Assembly (NCBI GenBank): GCA_028713675.1
Contig: JAQTNV010000010.1
Location: forward strand, 12,790-76,789
Length of the DNA stretch: 64,000 bases
Direction of reading: 5' to 3'
DNA from: a bacterium
GTDB taxonomy: Bacteria > Desulfobacterota > JAPLJL01
Both the position numbers and the translations under genes were made by a program. The number at the start of each line of letters is the position of its first letter. Position 1 is the stretch's first letter. A model generated the notes under the pieces. That model was not told the DNA's origin and did no database searches. It saw only the letters and a list, made by a program, of their open reading frames with translations. Shown piece after piece: positions 9,093-17,926 of this stretch.

Positions 9093-9344
9093 ATGGCGGA
9101 GGAAAAAATCGGGGATGTGGAAAAATTCTTCGGCAAGATCTCGGTCGCGATGATCAAGCTCTCGGCCCCTCTCAAGGTGGGCGACACGATCAAGTTCAAG
9201 GGTCACACCACCGATGTCACCCAGACGGTTGACTCGATGCAGATGGCGAACCAAGCCATCCCGGAGGCCAAGGCGGGCGACGACGTCGGGCTCAAGACCA
9301 AAGACAAGGTCCGGCCCGGGGACACGGTGTATAAAGTAACGTAG
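9093..9344 (+). CDS. EF-Tu domain-2-like small protein
   Basis: An 83-residue protein with AAGGAGG in place before its ATG. It has the single beta-barrel fold pattern of elongation factor domain 2: KFFGKISVAMIKL, APLKVGDTIKFKGHTTD, TQTVDSMQM, KAGDDVGLKT and RPGDTVYKV. This is the stand-alone 'translation elongation factor-like protein' family, also seen as a C-terminal domain of U32 peptidases. The family has no well-established role, and RNA or tRNA contact is only inferred from the fold. It stands alone with repeats on both sides. Confidence 0.85.
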   Translation: MAEEKIGDVEKFFGKISVAMIKLSAPLKVGDTIKFKGHTTDVTQTVDSMQMANQAIPEAKAGDDVGLKTKDKVRPGDTVYKVT

Positions 9345-9393
9345 ACCGTAGGCGGTAGACGGCATACCGGGGAAAGCCAGAAGCCCTTTCTCG

Positions 9394-9421
9394 CGCCTTA
9401 CGCCTTACCCCTCACGCCTTA
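9394..9421. repeat. Heptamer array, 4 units
   Basis: Units CGCCTTA, CGCCTTA, CCCCTCA, CGCCTTA, about 50 bp after the EF-Tu-like gene. Confidence 0.8.
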
Positions 9422-9497
9422 TGTGTGGTTTCGTTGGGCTTGAGAAAAGAAGCCCCTGCCGATTAAATTTTCTCATATAATTCATTCGTTATCATTT

Positions 9498-9524
9498 GTC
9501 ATTCCTGCGAAAGCAGGAATCCAG
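9498..9524. repeat. dRS3-like palindrome
   Basis: GTCATTCCTGC-GAAA-GCAGGAATCCAG, with arms ATTCCTGC and GCAGGAAT. It belongs to the same family as the palindromes at 6280, 27139, 34524 and 37489. Confidence 0.8.
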
Positions 9525-9533
9525 GAAAAATAT

Positions 9534-9562
9534 CTGGATCCCGCATCAAGTGCGGGATGACG
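9534..9562. repeat. dRS3-like palindrome, variant
   Basis: CTGGATCCCGCA-TCAAG-TGCGGGATGACG lies ten bases after the previous copy and is inverted with respect to it, so the two form a head-to-head pair just upstream of the GH31 gene. Confidence 0.7.
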
Positions 9563-9581
9563 TAATTGCGGAAAATCGGTT

Positions 9582-12191
9582 TTGGCTTTAAAGAAAAAAT
9601 ATTTTCTATTTGTCCTCATCCTGGTCTTTTCCGCCTTCTCTTGTGGTGGGGGAAATCAGACCACCGTTGAGCTCGGAACCGTCCGGGTGGAAGTCACGAA
9701 AAAACCCCCGAAGCTTCGTTTCCTTGATTCCCAGGACCGGCTGATCGCCGAGACCCAGCCGGGAATAATCGAGCTCGCCCAGGTCGAGGAACAATACAAA
9801 TGGTTCCAGGGCAATCTCGGCGTAGCCCGAACTACCAAATCCATGATCGACCTTTCGGAAGGATCCCTGAAAATCAAGGAGGAAGGCGACGTTCTCGAAC
9901 TAACCCTCTCTGATAATTCCGGACATCAAGTGGCCACCCTTAAACTCCAAAACGGGCCTCGCTATAACACGATCAGTAGTATCATGCCTTACGGACCAGG
10001 GTCACAAGACACACTGAAAATGGAGTTTTCCACCCTGGCCGCGGAAAATCCCTCCACCGATGAAATCAACGAGGTCCATTTTCTATTCGTCTGCCAGCCG
10101 GGCGAAGGTTTTTACGGTCTTGGGGGTCAGTCCGACAAGTCCGAGCACCGCGGCGAGACTGTCCCCATCCGGTCGACCGAACAAGGCATCCTGAAGGATG
10201 CCGGTCTGCGCGAGGATGATATTTCCCTGGTGGGAAGGGGTCACATTCACGACGCCTACTTCCCCCTGCCTTACGTGGTGGTGCATAAAACGGACGCGGA
10301 ACCCCGGACCCATGGCTGGCTCCTGGATACCATTTCCCGAAGCCGTTTCCTGCTTTGCTCAGAGGATCCAGACCGTCTGGAAATCCAGGCCCGTCTGGCC
10401 CGGTTTTTAGGGGAGAGTCTTCTGACGTTATACCCCGCCGCTGATCTCTACCTTCTGCCAGGACCCGATCCCAAGAGTGTGGTCGGTCAATATACCGCCA
10501 TCGAGGGACTGCCCCTGCCCCTGCCCCGCTGGGCCTTCGGCCCCTGGGTAGCCATTAAAGGCGAGCCCCTGGACGTGGCGGCCCAGCTGGAATCTCTACG
10601 GACATTCGATATCCCCGCCACCGCCATCTGGGACCAGGACTTCCAGGAATACGATCACCCCGACCTGTCCGTGCTAGTGGACAGGGCTCACGCTCTCGGC
10701 TTCCGACTCCTGACCTATTTCAACACCTTCCTTCATACCGACGTGCCAGCGCACCTGGATGCCATTAATTCCGGCTACTCGGTCAAAACCGAAGCCGGAG
10801 ACCCGTACATGTTTCTCCAGGTCTCCCAAGAGAGCTCGCTGGTCGATTTTTCGAACTCAAAAGGGATGGCGTGGATGTTCGATCACCTGAAGGAAGCCTG
10901 GAATCTGGGAATAGACGGCTGGATGGCCGACTACGGGGAATGGGTGGCTCCCGATATGGTCTTTAAAGGTGTAGAAACTAATTTTCATACCAGCGGGATG
11001 GAAAATTATTACTCTTTCTTCTGGGCCGGGATAAACGACGCGGTCCTCCGCGATGCCCATCCGAACGACTCGGGAAATTATCTTTTCTTCAGCCGCTCCG
11101 GCTACCTGGGCTCCAACCGCTACCTCCGCGTAACCTGGCCTGGAGACCAGGTTACGAGCTTTGACCAGTATGATGGCCTGCCGAGCGTCATCCCCTATGG
11201 GACCAGCCTGGGGCTTTCCGGGGTCAGCGCCTTCGGGCCGGACATCGCCGGCTACACCCCCATCGCCGCCCCGCCTTCCACCAAGGAACTATATTTCCGC
11301 TGGACCGAGCTAGGCGCCTTCATGCCCGTGATGCGTACCCACCGCGGCTTCGACTACGAGCGTAACTGGAACTGGAACAAGGACCTCGACACCATCGCCC
11401 TTTTCCGGCGCTACGCGCTTTTACACCTGCGGATGGCTCCTTACCTCGAGGCGCTCCACCAGGAGGCAACCGAAACCGGCATCCCCGCCATCCGCCACCT
11501 GATGCTTGAATTCCCCGCCTGGACCGGGGTGGCCGAAAGTCATTATGAATGGATGCTCGGTCCTTCCCTCGTCGTCGCCCCGGTGATCGAGGCAGGCGCG
11601 CTCACCCGGACGCTCCGCCTGCCCCCGGGGACCTGGTATGACCTTTTCACCGGCAAACGCTATGAAGGCGATTCCGAATTCACGGTTGACGCCCCGCTGG
11701 ATTCCATCCCGGTCTTCCTGCGGGCCGGGGGCATCGTGCCCCTCCTCGACGAGCGGGTCCGCGGGGCCGAGCCCGGCCCGGACGCCCCCGAGCGGATCGC
11801 GGCCTCGGATATCGAGGATGAGCGCCTGGAGATCTGGATCGGGAGCTTCAGCGCCTCTGAAGCGATCCCGCCTGAGGCGGTGAGCGGCTCCGGACAGTTC
11901 ACGCTTCTGGATGGGACGTCGATCACGCTGGAGGAAGATTCGACCCTTCCCGCCAATTCAGGGATAAATGAGGAAGGGACTGTCCTGGCCGTTTGTCCGA
12001 CCGGGACCGATCCCTGGGATTCGGACTGCTTCCAGGAAACCGACTCGGGTCAAATTTTGGTGGCGGCCCGCACCGGGCCGGGCGAAATTACCTTCGGCGG
12101 GGGATCCACCAATGGAATCGGGGTAAGAATCACCCTTTCGGGCGGCCCCTCTGGAAGGAGATATAAAATCCGGATTTTCCGGGGAATTTAA
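9582..12191 (+). CDS. GH31-family glycosidase, predicted lipoprotein
   Basis: An 869-residue glycoside hydrolase of family 31 (alpha-glucosidase, alpha-xylosidase or sulfoquinovosidase type) starting at a TTG. The N-terminus has a hydrophobic stretch followed by FSCGGGN, which suggests a lipid anchor on the outside of the cell. The catalytic region DGWMADYGEW places the nucleophile at Asp450, and TWPGDQVTSF places the acid/base at Asp522. The GDQ and MADYGE forms resemble the YihQ-like branch, but the segment after IWDQDFQEY lacks an Arg/Trp-bearing insert that I would expect for sulfonate binding, so I do not call it a sulfoquinovosidase. The C-terminus adds beta domains. It is followed by a secreted TPR-like protein. 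Confidence 0.88.
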   Translation: MALKKKYFLFVLILVFSAFSCGGGNQTTVELGTVRVEVTKKPPKLRFLDSQDRLIAETQPGIIELAQVEEQYKWFQGNLGVARTTKSMIDLSEGSLKIKEEGDVLELTLSDNSGHQVATLKLQNGPRYNTISSIMPYGPGSQDTLKMEFSTLAAENPSTDEINEVHFLFVCQPGEGFYGLGGQSDKSEHRGETVPIRSTEQGILKDAGLREDDISLVGRGHIHDAYFPLPYVVVHKTDAEPRTHGWLLDTISRSRFLLCSEDPDRLEIQARLARFLGESLLTLYPAADLYLLPGPDPKSVVGQYTAIEGLPLPLPRWAFGPWVAIKGEPLDVAAQLESLRTFDIPATAIWDQDFQEYDHPDLSVLVDRAHALGFRLLTYFNTFLHTDVPAHLDAINSGYSVKTEAGDPYMFLQVSQESSLVDFSNSKGMAWMFDHLKEAWNLGIDGWMADYGEWVAPDMVFKGVETNFHTSGMENYYSFFWAGINDAVLRDAHPNDSGNYLFFSRSGYLGSNRYLRVTWPGDQVTSFDQYDGLPSVIPYGTSLGLSGVSAFGPDIAGYTPIAAPPSTKELYFRWTELGAFMPVMRTHRGFDYERNWNWNKDLDTIALFRRYALLHLRMAPYLEALHQEATETGIPAIRHLMLEFPAWTGVAESHYEWMLGPSLVVAPVIEAGALTRTLRLPPGTWYDLFTGKRYEGDSEFTVDAPLDSIPVFLRAGGIVPLLDERVRGAEPGPDAPERIAASDIEDERLEIWIGSFSASEAIPPEAVSGSGQFTLLDGTSITLEEDSTLPANSGINEEGTVLAVCPTGTDPWDSDCFQETDSGQILVAARTGPGEITFGGGSTNGIGVRITLSGGPSGRRYKIRIFRGI

Positions 12192-12277
12192 GCCCCGGCG
12201 CCACTTCCTTCCAATACCGAATTTATTCACTATTTATTCACTTGCAAACTCTTTCTATTTGTTATATCAAGCCTGTG

Positions 12278-13465
12278 ATGAATTTGCTGAGGGCCAGTTT
12301 TCTGTTCCTGCTCATTTCTCTATCCTTGCTTTCTCCCGCCGTCCTGGCCGAGGAATATAAGAACCCGTTGGATCCGCCCGCCCGTTCGGATGACCCCGCC
12401 TGGGCCGAGGCCCTGTCTTTCTGGGACCAGCGCGCTGATGTCGACAACGCGAAAAAGGCCCTGAATATTTTTATTACCCTGGCCGCCGGTCATCCCGACC
12501 AGGTCGAGCCCGAGCTCTGGCTCTGCCGGGTCTATTACTACCTCGGACTGGAAGAGGGAAGACATAGAAGGCCCGCCCTCCTGGCCGATTCGGTCGCACA
12601 CGGGAAAAAGGCCCTGGCCCTCCGGCCGGGAAACTTTTACGCCCTCTACTGGACGGTCGGCGCCTACTACCACTTTGATAACCTGAAGGAAATTCCCCCC
12701 GAGGTTAAGGAGCTGGCAGCCAAGCTTCCCCGGGGGCAGCGCGAGATTGCCGTCCCCGCCGGCAACCCGGAATGGAAAAAGGCCCTGGCCCTCTGGGACG
12801 CACGCGCAGATCGGGAAAAGGCCTGGCAGGCCGCTGAATTCTTCTGGAAGCTGACCAAAGATAACCCCCAATCCCTGGAGGCCCGGCTCTGGCTTACCCG
12901 CGTCTATTACTGGCTCGGACGGACCGGGAAAACCCCGGAAGAACGCAAAAAGATTTATTACCAGGGTTATAAATACGGCCTGGAGGCGGTAAAACTGAGC
13001 CCCCGGAACCCCGCCGCCAATTACTGGACCATGTGCCACCTGGCCCGTTACGGTGAGCTGGGTTCATTCATGAAGAAAGCCTCTCTCGCCTTAGACATTA
13101 TCAACCTCATCCACCTGGTCGACCTGGAAGACCCGATTTATTTTTTCAGCGGCATTCCCAGCGTGCTCATCTGGTCCCTGGCCGATACCCATGAGCTCAC
13201 CCGCAAACTCGTCCCCACTATCCTCGGCATCCCGGCCGACATGCGGCAAACGCTGAGAATGGCGTTTATCCTGGAACCGAATTACTTTGACGTCAGGGTG
13301 GGATTCGTGAAATGGTATATCTCGATCAAGGATTACCAAAATGCCCGGGAAGAGATCAATTACATTATTAAAACCCCGGCCCGCTCCCTCCCCGGCTACG
13401 AGGCGGAAAATATTTTAAGCCAGGACATCGCCCGGGACCTGCTCGAGCAGATCAAGGATAAATAA
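12278..13465 (+). CDS. Secreted TPR-like protein with an internal duplication
   Basis: I start this at the ATG at 12278, where MNLLRASFLFLLISLSLLSP is a clear signal peptide ending near AVLAEEY; an upstream TTG at 12242 would bury it. The mature protein contains a tandem duplication of about 140 residues: the first copy has DDPAWAEALSFWDQRAD...LWLCRVYYYLG, the second GNPEWKKALALWDARAD...LWLTRVYYWLG. The helical repeat pattern resembles TPR or TRAP-transporter T-component (TatT-like) proteins, which act as periplasmic scaffolds. The function is not known. The gene may be in one transcript with the GH31 gene 86 bp upstream. Confidence 0.72.
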   Translation: MNLLRASFLFLLISLSLLSPAVLAEEYKNPLDPPARSDDPAWAEALSFWDQRADVDNAKKALNIFITLAAGHPDQVEPELWLCRVYYYLGLEEGRHRRPALLADSVAHGKKALALRPGNFYALYWTVGAYYHFDNLKEIPPEVKELAAKLPRGQREIAVPAGNPEWKKALALWDARADREKAWQAAEFFWKLTKDNPQSLEARLWLTRVYYWLGRTGKTPEERKKIYYQGYKYGLEAVKLSPRNPAANYWTMCHLARYGELGSFMKKASLALDIINLIHLVDLEDPIYFFSGIPSVLIWSLADTHELTRKLVPTILGIPADMRQTLRMAFILEPNYFDVRVGFVKWYISIKDYQNAREEINYIIKTPARSLPGYEAENILSQDIARDLLEQIKDK

Positions 13466-13478
13466 TCATTGATAAGGT

Positions 13479-13547
13479 GATAGGTGTTGGGTCATGGGTC
13501 ATAGGTAAAATCAAAACCTAAAACCCAACACCCAAAACCTAATACCT
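13479..13547. repeat. Two facing heptamer arrays (4 + 5 units)
   Basis: GATAGGT, GTTGGGT, CATGGGT, CATAGGT (13479-13506) are followed by AAAACCT, AAAACCC, AACACCC, AAAACCT, AATACCT (13513-13547). The second array resembles the reverse complement of the first, so the pair could form an imperfect hairpin. It starts 14 bp after the TPR stop codon. Confidence 0.88.
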
Positions 13548-13555
13548 AAAAATAA

Positions 13556-13579
13556 AAAACCCGAGGTTCCCCGGGTTTT
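13556..13579. terminator. Bidirectional terminator
   Basis: AAAACCCG pairs with CGGGTTTT around a short loop, between the convergent TPR and mutS2 genes. The T-run is present on both strands. Confidence 0.6.
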
Positions 13580-13603
13580 AAGCTTCTTAACTTTTGGTTT
13601 TTC

Positions 13604-13666
13604 GCCTCTTGCTTCTTGCCTTTTGCCTATAACCTATGACCTATCACCTATGACCTATGACCTATT
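13604..13666. repeat. Heptamer array, 9 units, overlapping the mutS2 stop codon
   Basis: GCCTCTT, GCTTCTT, GCCTTTT, GCCTATA, ACCTATG, ACCTATC, ACCTATG, ACCTATG, ACCTATT: nine uninterrupted 7-bp steps. The last unit contains the complement of the mutS2 stop codon (13662-13664). Confidence 0.9.
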
Positions 13667-16046
13667 TTAGCCTGACCACCGTCACCCCCTGCCCGCCTTC
13701 CTTGTCTTCGCCCGGGCGGGAAGAATGAACGTAGACAGAGCCCTTCAGGTAAGCGCGGATCCCTTCCCGTAACCGTCCCGTCCCCGATCCGTGGATGATA
13801 AAGACAAAGCCCAGGTTCCGCAGGTAAGCCTGGTCCAGGAAAGCCTCGAGCCGGGCAATCCCGTCCTCCACGATTTCCCCGCGGATGTCGAGCGTGTTTT
13901 CCTCGGTCCGGATATCGGCGGAGCCGTCCCCCCCGTCCGGGAAAGAAACCTTCCGGGCCGGCTTCTCTTCGGCCGGGGCCCCGGTCATCCCGGCCAGGTA
14001 CCGCCGATCCACCCGGATCTTTAAAACCCCGACCCGGACCATCGCGCTTTCCGGATCCAGGGAGACAATCGTTCCCGGCTTTTTCAGGGTTTTTACCCAG
14101 ACCGAAGCCCCGGCTTTCATTACTGCCGGCGGCCTCTCTTCCTCGGCTTCCCCTCCCAGGTCCAGCTCCCGCTCCAGCTTCTCCTTGACCTTCCGGAGTT
14201 CCTGCCGGACCGGTTCCGCCTCTTTGCGGGTTTTTATCTCCCGTAATTTCAGGATGATCTGGGCGGCCTCCCGGTCAATCCGGTTGATCAGGGCCTGCCC
14301 TTCCCGTTTCAGCTCCTCCCGGGCCCGGGACTTTTTCTGGGCCGTCTGCCTGAGCTCCTCCTCGAGGCGTTCCCGCATCAGGCCCTGCCTTTCCTGCTCG
14401 GCGTCCAGCTCGGCTTTCTGCTCCCGGCGCTGGTTTTCGAGCTCATGCAGCCGGGAGAGGATCTCCTCGATGTTGTTATGGGAATCCGTGACCCCGGAAA
14501 CGGCCGCGGTTACGATTTCCTCCCTGATCCCCAGGCGCCGGGCGATTTCCAGGCCGTAGCTCCGGCCCGGGAACCCCCGCTCCACCCGGTAGGTGGGCGA
14601 CATGGCCTTCAGGTCGAAGGCCACCGCCGCCGCCTCGAACCGCGCGTCCTCGAGCGGCAACAGCTTGAGCTCGGGAAGATGGGTGGTGGCCAGGACCACC
14701 GCCCCCCGCTCGACCAGGGCCTGCAGAACCGCCCGCCCCAGCAGGGCCCCCTCGTGGGGATCCGTCCCCACGAACAGGTCGTCGAGCAGAACCAGGGAGC
14801 CCGGGATCACCTCATCCCAGACCTCGCGCACCCGCACCACGTAGGCGGAAAAAGCGGAAAGACCCCGCTCCAGCGATTGCTCCTCGCCGATTACCGCCAG
14901 GATCCGGCGGAAGACCGGCAGGCGCGAGCCGTCGGAGAGGGCGGGGATGATTCCCGACTGGAAAAGCGCCGCGGAGAGCCCGACCATTTTCATGGTCACG
15001 GTCTTCCCCCCGGTGTTGGGCCCGGAGATGACGATCCCCCGACGCTCCCCTTCCAGGGAAAGATCGTTGGGCACCACCTCGGTTTTATGGAGGATGAGCA
15101 GGGGGTGCCGTCCGCCGCGGAGCTCAAAACCGGGGAATTCCCCCAGGGTCACCTCCCCTCCCCCCAGGAGCCGGGAAAACCTCCCCTTGGCCAGGAGCAG
15201 ATCGAACTCCCCGATCCGGACGAAGATTTCCTCGATTTCCTCCGCCTGTTCCCCGACCAGGAGGGAAAGGTCTTTCAGGATCCGGCCTTCCTCGCGCCGG
15301 ACCTCACCCTCGGCCACCCGAAGGTTGTTGTTCAGTTCCACCACGAATTCCGGCTCGATGAAAACCGTGGCCCCGCTCGAGGAAAAATCGTGGACGATAC
15401 CTTTGAAGTCGGCCCGCCGCTCGGCCTTGACCGGGAGCACGTACCGGCCCAGGCGGAGGGTGTAATATTTTTCCTGCAGGATGTCTTCCCACTCCGGGGA
15501 AACAATCATTTCCTGGAGCCGCTCCTTGATTTCGTTTTCCAGGAAATCCCGCTTTTTTCGGAGGCGCGCCAGATCGGGGCTGGCCTCGTCCCGGATCCTC
15601 CCGGAGGGATCGATCGCCTCCCGGAGTTTTTCCTGCACCCGGGGAATGCCCGCCAGCCGCCCGAAATGCTCCCGGACCCGGGGAAGTCTTCCGGGCCGGG
15701 TTTTCAGAAACCGCCGCACCGTTTCCGCGCCCTCCAGGACCCAGCCGACCCGGAGGAGTTCCTCCGGTTCCAGGACCGCGTCCTTCCGGACCCGGGCCAG
15801 GATCGGGGTGATTTCTTCAATCGCGGCCAGCTGGGGGAGGGACTCGCCCAGCTCCAGTTCGGCGCGGATTTCCCCGGTTTCCTCGAGCGCGCGCTGGACC
15901 TCCCCGGCCCGGGCTGAAGGTTTCAGCTCCGCGACCAGGCCCCGGCCCGCCGGGGTCTGGCAGAACTCCTCCAGCTTCTTCCGGATTTCCGGGAACTCCA
16001 GCTCGCTTTCGGAGCGGGCGGAGAGGCAGTCGATTTCCGGTTCCAT
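13662..16046 (-). CDS. mutS2: MutS2 with C-terminal Smr domain
   Basis: A 794-residue MutS2, full family length. It has the N-terminal core/lever region, Walker A GPNTGGKT at 342-349, the Walker B/D-loop region (SLVLLDDLFVGTDPHEGA), a long charged coiled coil (about 520-650) and a C-terminal Smr nuclease domain from about 710 with DIRGE and HGSGTGRLREG. It lacks the mismatch-recognition domain of MutS. MutS2 proteins act on branched DNA to limit recombination and also on stalled ribosomes. It is divergent from kdsB with a short AT-rich shared promoter region (16047-16118). Confidence 0.95.
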   Translation of the reverse strand: MEPEIDCLSARSESELEFPEIRKKLEEFCQTPAGRGLVAELKPSARAGEVQRALEETGEIRAELELGESLPQLAAIEEITPILARVRKDAVLEPEELLRVGWVLEGAETVRRFLKTRPGRLPRVREHFGRLAGIPRVQEKLREAIDPSGRIRDEASPDLARLRKKRDFLENEIKERLQEMIVSPEWEDILQEKYYTLRLGRYVLPVKAERRADFKGIVHDFSSSGATVFIEPEFVVELNNNLRVAEGEVRREEGRILKDLSLLVGEQAEEIEEIFVRIGEFDLLLAKGRFSRLLGGGEVTLGEFPGFELRGGRHPLLILHKTEVVPNDLSLEGERRGIVISGPNTGGKTVTMKMVGLSAALFQSGIIPALSDGSRLPVFRRILAVIGEEQSLERGLSAFSAYVVRVREVWDEVIPGSLVLLDDLFVGTDPHEGALLGRAVLQALVERGAVVLATTHLPELKLLPLEDARFEAAAVAFDLKAMSPTYRVERGFPGRSYGLEIARRLGIREEIVTAAVSGVTDSHNNIEEILSRLHELENQRREQKAELDAEQERQGLMRERLEEELRQTAQKKSRAREELKREGQALINRIDREAAQIILKLREIKTRKEAEPVRQELRKVKEKLERELDLGGEAEEERPPAVMKAGASVWVKTLKKPGTIVSLDPESAMVRVGVLKIRVDRRYLAGMTGAPAEEKPARKVSFPDGGDGSADIRTEENTLDIRGEIVEDGIARLEAFLDQAYLRNLGFVFIIHGSGTGRLREGIRAYLKGSVYVHSSRPGEDKEGGQGVTVVRLK

Positions 16047-16118
16047 CCTGATAATTTCCCCTTGGTTTAACCCGAACTTATATTAATATAAAAGAGTCCT
16101 TATAATAAGCGCACGCAA

Positions 16119-16853
16119 ATGGAAACCCTGATCGTAATCCCGGCCCGCTTCGCCTCTTCCCGGCTCCCGGGCAAGCCCCTGCGAAAAATCGCCGGCCGGC
16201 CCATGATCCAGCATGTTTACCAGCGGGCGCTGGAAGCCCGGGTCGCCCCCCGGGTGGTGGTGGCCACGGAGAGCGAGGAGATCCGCTCGGCGGTCCTGGC
16301 TTTCGGGGGCGAATGCCTCCTCACCCGCGCCGACCACCCCACCGGCTCGGACCGGGTGGCCGAAGTGGCGGGGAAAATCCGGGCGGATATCTACCTGAAC
16401 CTCCAGGGTGACGAGCCCCTGATGGACCCGCTGATGCTCTCGGAGGTGCTCGCCCCCTTCGCGGACCCGGACACCCCGGTCGCCACTTTGAAAAGCCGGT
16501 TTCCGCCGGAAGAAAAAATCGGAAATCCCAACCTGGTCAAGGTGGTGGTCGACCGGCAGGACTGGGCCCTGCTCTTTTCCCGCGCCCCCATCCCCCATTA
16601 CCGGAACCCCGAGCCCGATCCCATCCATTATCTTCATCACGGGATCTACGCTTACCGCCGCGAGCCCCTGCTCGCCTTCGGGAAATCCGCCCCCACCCCG
16701 CTCGAAAGGGCGGAAAGCCTGGAACAGCTCCGCTTCCTGGAGCTCGGATTCCGGATCAAGGCCCCGACCACCTCCCGCCGCTCAATCGGGGTGGACACGG
16801 AGGAAGACCTCGCCCGGGTGGAAAAGATCATCTCCAAAAACCCGGATTTATGA
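16119..16853 (+). CDS. kdsB: 3-deoxy-manno-octulosonate cytidylyltransferase
   Basis: A 244-residue KdsB of normal size. It couples KDO to CMP from CTP in the cytoplasm, the activation step for lipopolysaccharide inner core synthesis. The N-terminal VIPARFASSRLPGKPL is the nucleotidyltransferase signature, and NLQGDEPL and the SDRVAE-type block (SDRVAEVAGKI) follow as in the family. It begins the KDO block together with kdsA and kdsD. The gap to kdsA (16854-17086) holds a C-rich inverted repeat. Confidence 0.96.
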   Translation: METLIVIPARFASSRLPGKPLRKIAGRPMIQHVYQRALEARVAPRVVVATESEEIRSAVLAFGGECLLTRADHPTGSDRVAEVAGKIRADIYLNLQGDEPLMDPLMLSEVLAPFADPDTPVATLKSRFPPEEKIGNPNLVKVVVDRQDWALLFSRAPIPHYRNPEPDPIHYLHHGIYAYRREPLLAFGKSAPTPLERAESLEQLRFLELGFRIKAPTTSRRSIGVDTEEDLARVEKIISKNPDL

Positions 16854-16944
16854 GTTAATATGAGGAAATATAAGTAGTTAGAACCTATCGGATAACTTGC
16901 GGGAAAAGACAAATTGGGACTTGAACAGGAAAACCTCCGGAATG

Positions 16945-17051
16945 ACCCCCTCTCCCCCACCCTCCCCCTTCCCGCCTCTGGCGGGACAAGCCGAGGGGGG
17001 CCTGCCCGAGCCGGCCGCTCGGGTCGGCCAGGGAGGGAAAGGGTGAGGGTG
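16945..17051. repeat. C-rich/G-rich inverted element
   Basis: An arm of CCCTCTCCCCCACCCTCCCC type faces GGGAGGGAAAGGGTGAGGG, with smaller nested palindromes inside. Similar elements occur near 6403, 23934 and 46088. It separates kdsB from kdsA. Confidence 0.6.
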
Positions 17052-17086
17052 AAAATAATTATCTGAACAGTTATGATTAAAACGCC

Positions 17087-17926
17087 ATGAAGGAATTTTC
17101 CCTGGGTAAAATCCGGCTGGGGGCGCAAAGCCCCCTGGCCCTGATCGCCGGACCCTGCGTAATCGAGGATCTGCAATTGACCCTCGAGATCGCCGCCGAG
17201 CTGAAGCGGATTTCCGCCCGGCTCCGCCTGCCCGTAATCTTTAAAGCCTCTTACGACAAGGCCAACCGGAGTTCGCTCAAGGCTTACCGGGGGGTGGGTC
17301 TGAAAAAGGGTCTGGAGATCCTGGCCCGGGTCCGGGAAAAAACCGGGCTCCCGGTGATCTCCGACATCCATTGCCGGGAGGAGGTGGAACCGGCTTCCCG
17401 GGTCCTGGACGCCCTGCAGATCCCGGCGTTTCTCTGTCGCCAAACCGACCTCCTCCTCGCCGCCGGGAAAACCGGCCTGCCGGTCAACGTGAAAAAGGGG
17501 CAGTTTCTCGCCCCCGAGGACATGCAGGAGGTCGCCCGGAAAATCGCCTCCACCGGGAATGAAAAGATCCTGCTCTCCGAGCGCGGGACTTTCTTCGGCT
17601 ACCACAACCTGGTCGTGGATTTCCGCTCCCTGGTGGTCATGGGCCGCCTGGGCTACCCGGTCTTCTTTGATGCCACCCATTCAGTCCAGACCCCCGGGGA
17701 ACATGGAAGCTGCTCCGGCGGGCACCGGGAATTCATCCCCGGCCTGGCCCGGGCCGCGGCCGCGGTCGGGGTGGATGGACTCTACATGGAGGTCCACCCG
17801 AAACCGGAGAAATCCCCTTGTGACGGATCGAATATCTTTCCCCTGGGAAAACTCGCCCAGCTGCTCTCCGAGATCATCGCGATCGACCGGCTGACCAAAG
17901 GCGGCTCTAAAAGGATGAAAAAATGA
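17087..17926 (+). CDS. kdsA: 3-deoxy-8-phosphooctulonate (KDO-8-P) synthase
   Basis: A 279-residue KdsA that condenses phosphoenolpyruvate with arabinose-5-phosphate. It shows the family blocks LIAGPCVIED, FKASYDKANRSS, the DIHCREE segment, KKGQFLAPEDM, FDATHSVQTPGE and MEVHPKPEKSPCDG near the C-terminus. It overlaps the next gene by four bases (ATGA), so synthase and isomerase are translationally coupled. Confidence 0.97.
   Translation: MKEFSLGKIRLGAQSPLALIAGPCVIEDLQLTLEIAAELKRISARLRLPVIFKASYDKANRSSLKAYRGVGLKKGLEILARVREKTGLPVISDIHCREEVEPASRVLDALQIPAFLCRQTDLLLAAGKTGLPVNVKKGQFLAPEDMQEVARKIASTGNEKILLSERGTFFGYHNLVVDFRSLVVMGRLGYPVFFDATHSVQTPGEHGSCSGGHREFIPGLARAAAAVGVDGLYMEVHPKPEKSPCDGSNIFPLGKLAQLLSEIIAIDRLTKGGSKRMKK

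Noticed and set aside
8071-9344. Plasmid partition locus
   Set aside because: Only a ParA-like gene is present, without parB or centromere repeats, and all neighbours are chromosomal in type.
9582-12191. Sulfoquinovosidase
   Set aside because: The GDQ and MADYGE forms fit, but I see no Arg/Trp-bearing segment for sulfonate binding after the IWDQDF strand. Only the broader GH31 call is kept.
14445-15917. A 490-residue plus-strand frame
   Set aside because: It is antisense to mutS2 and shows no family features.
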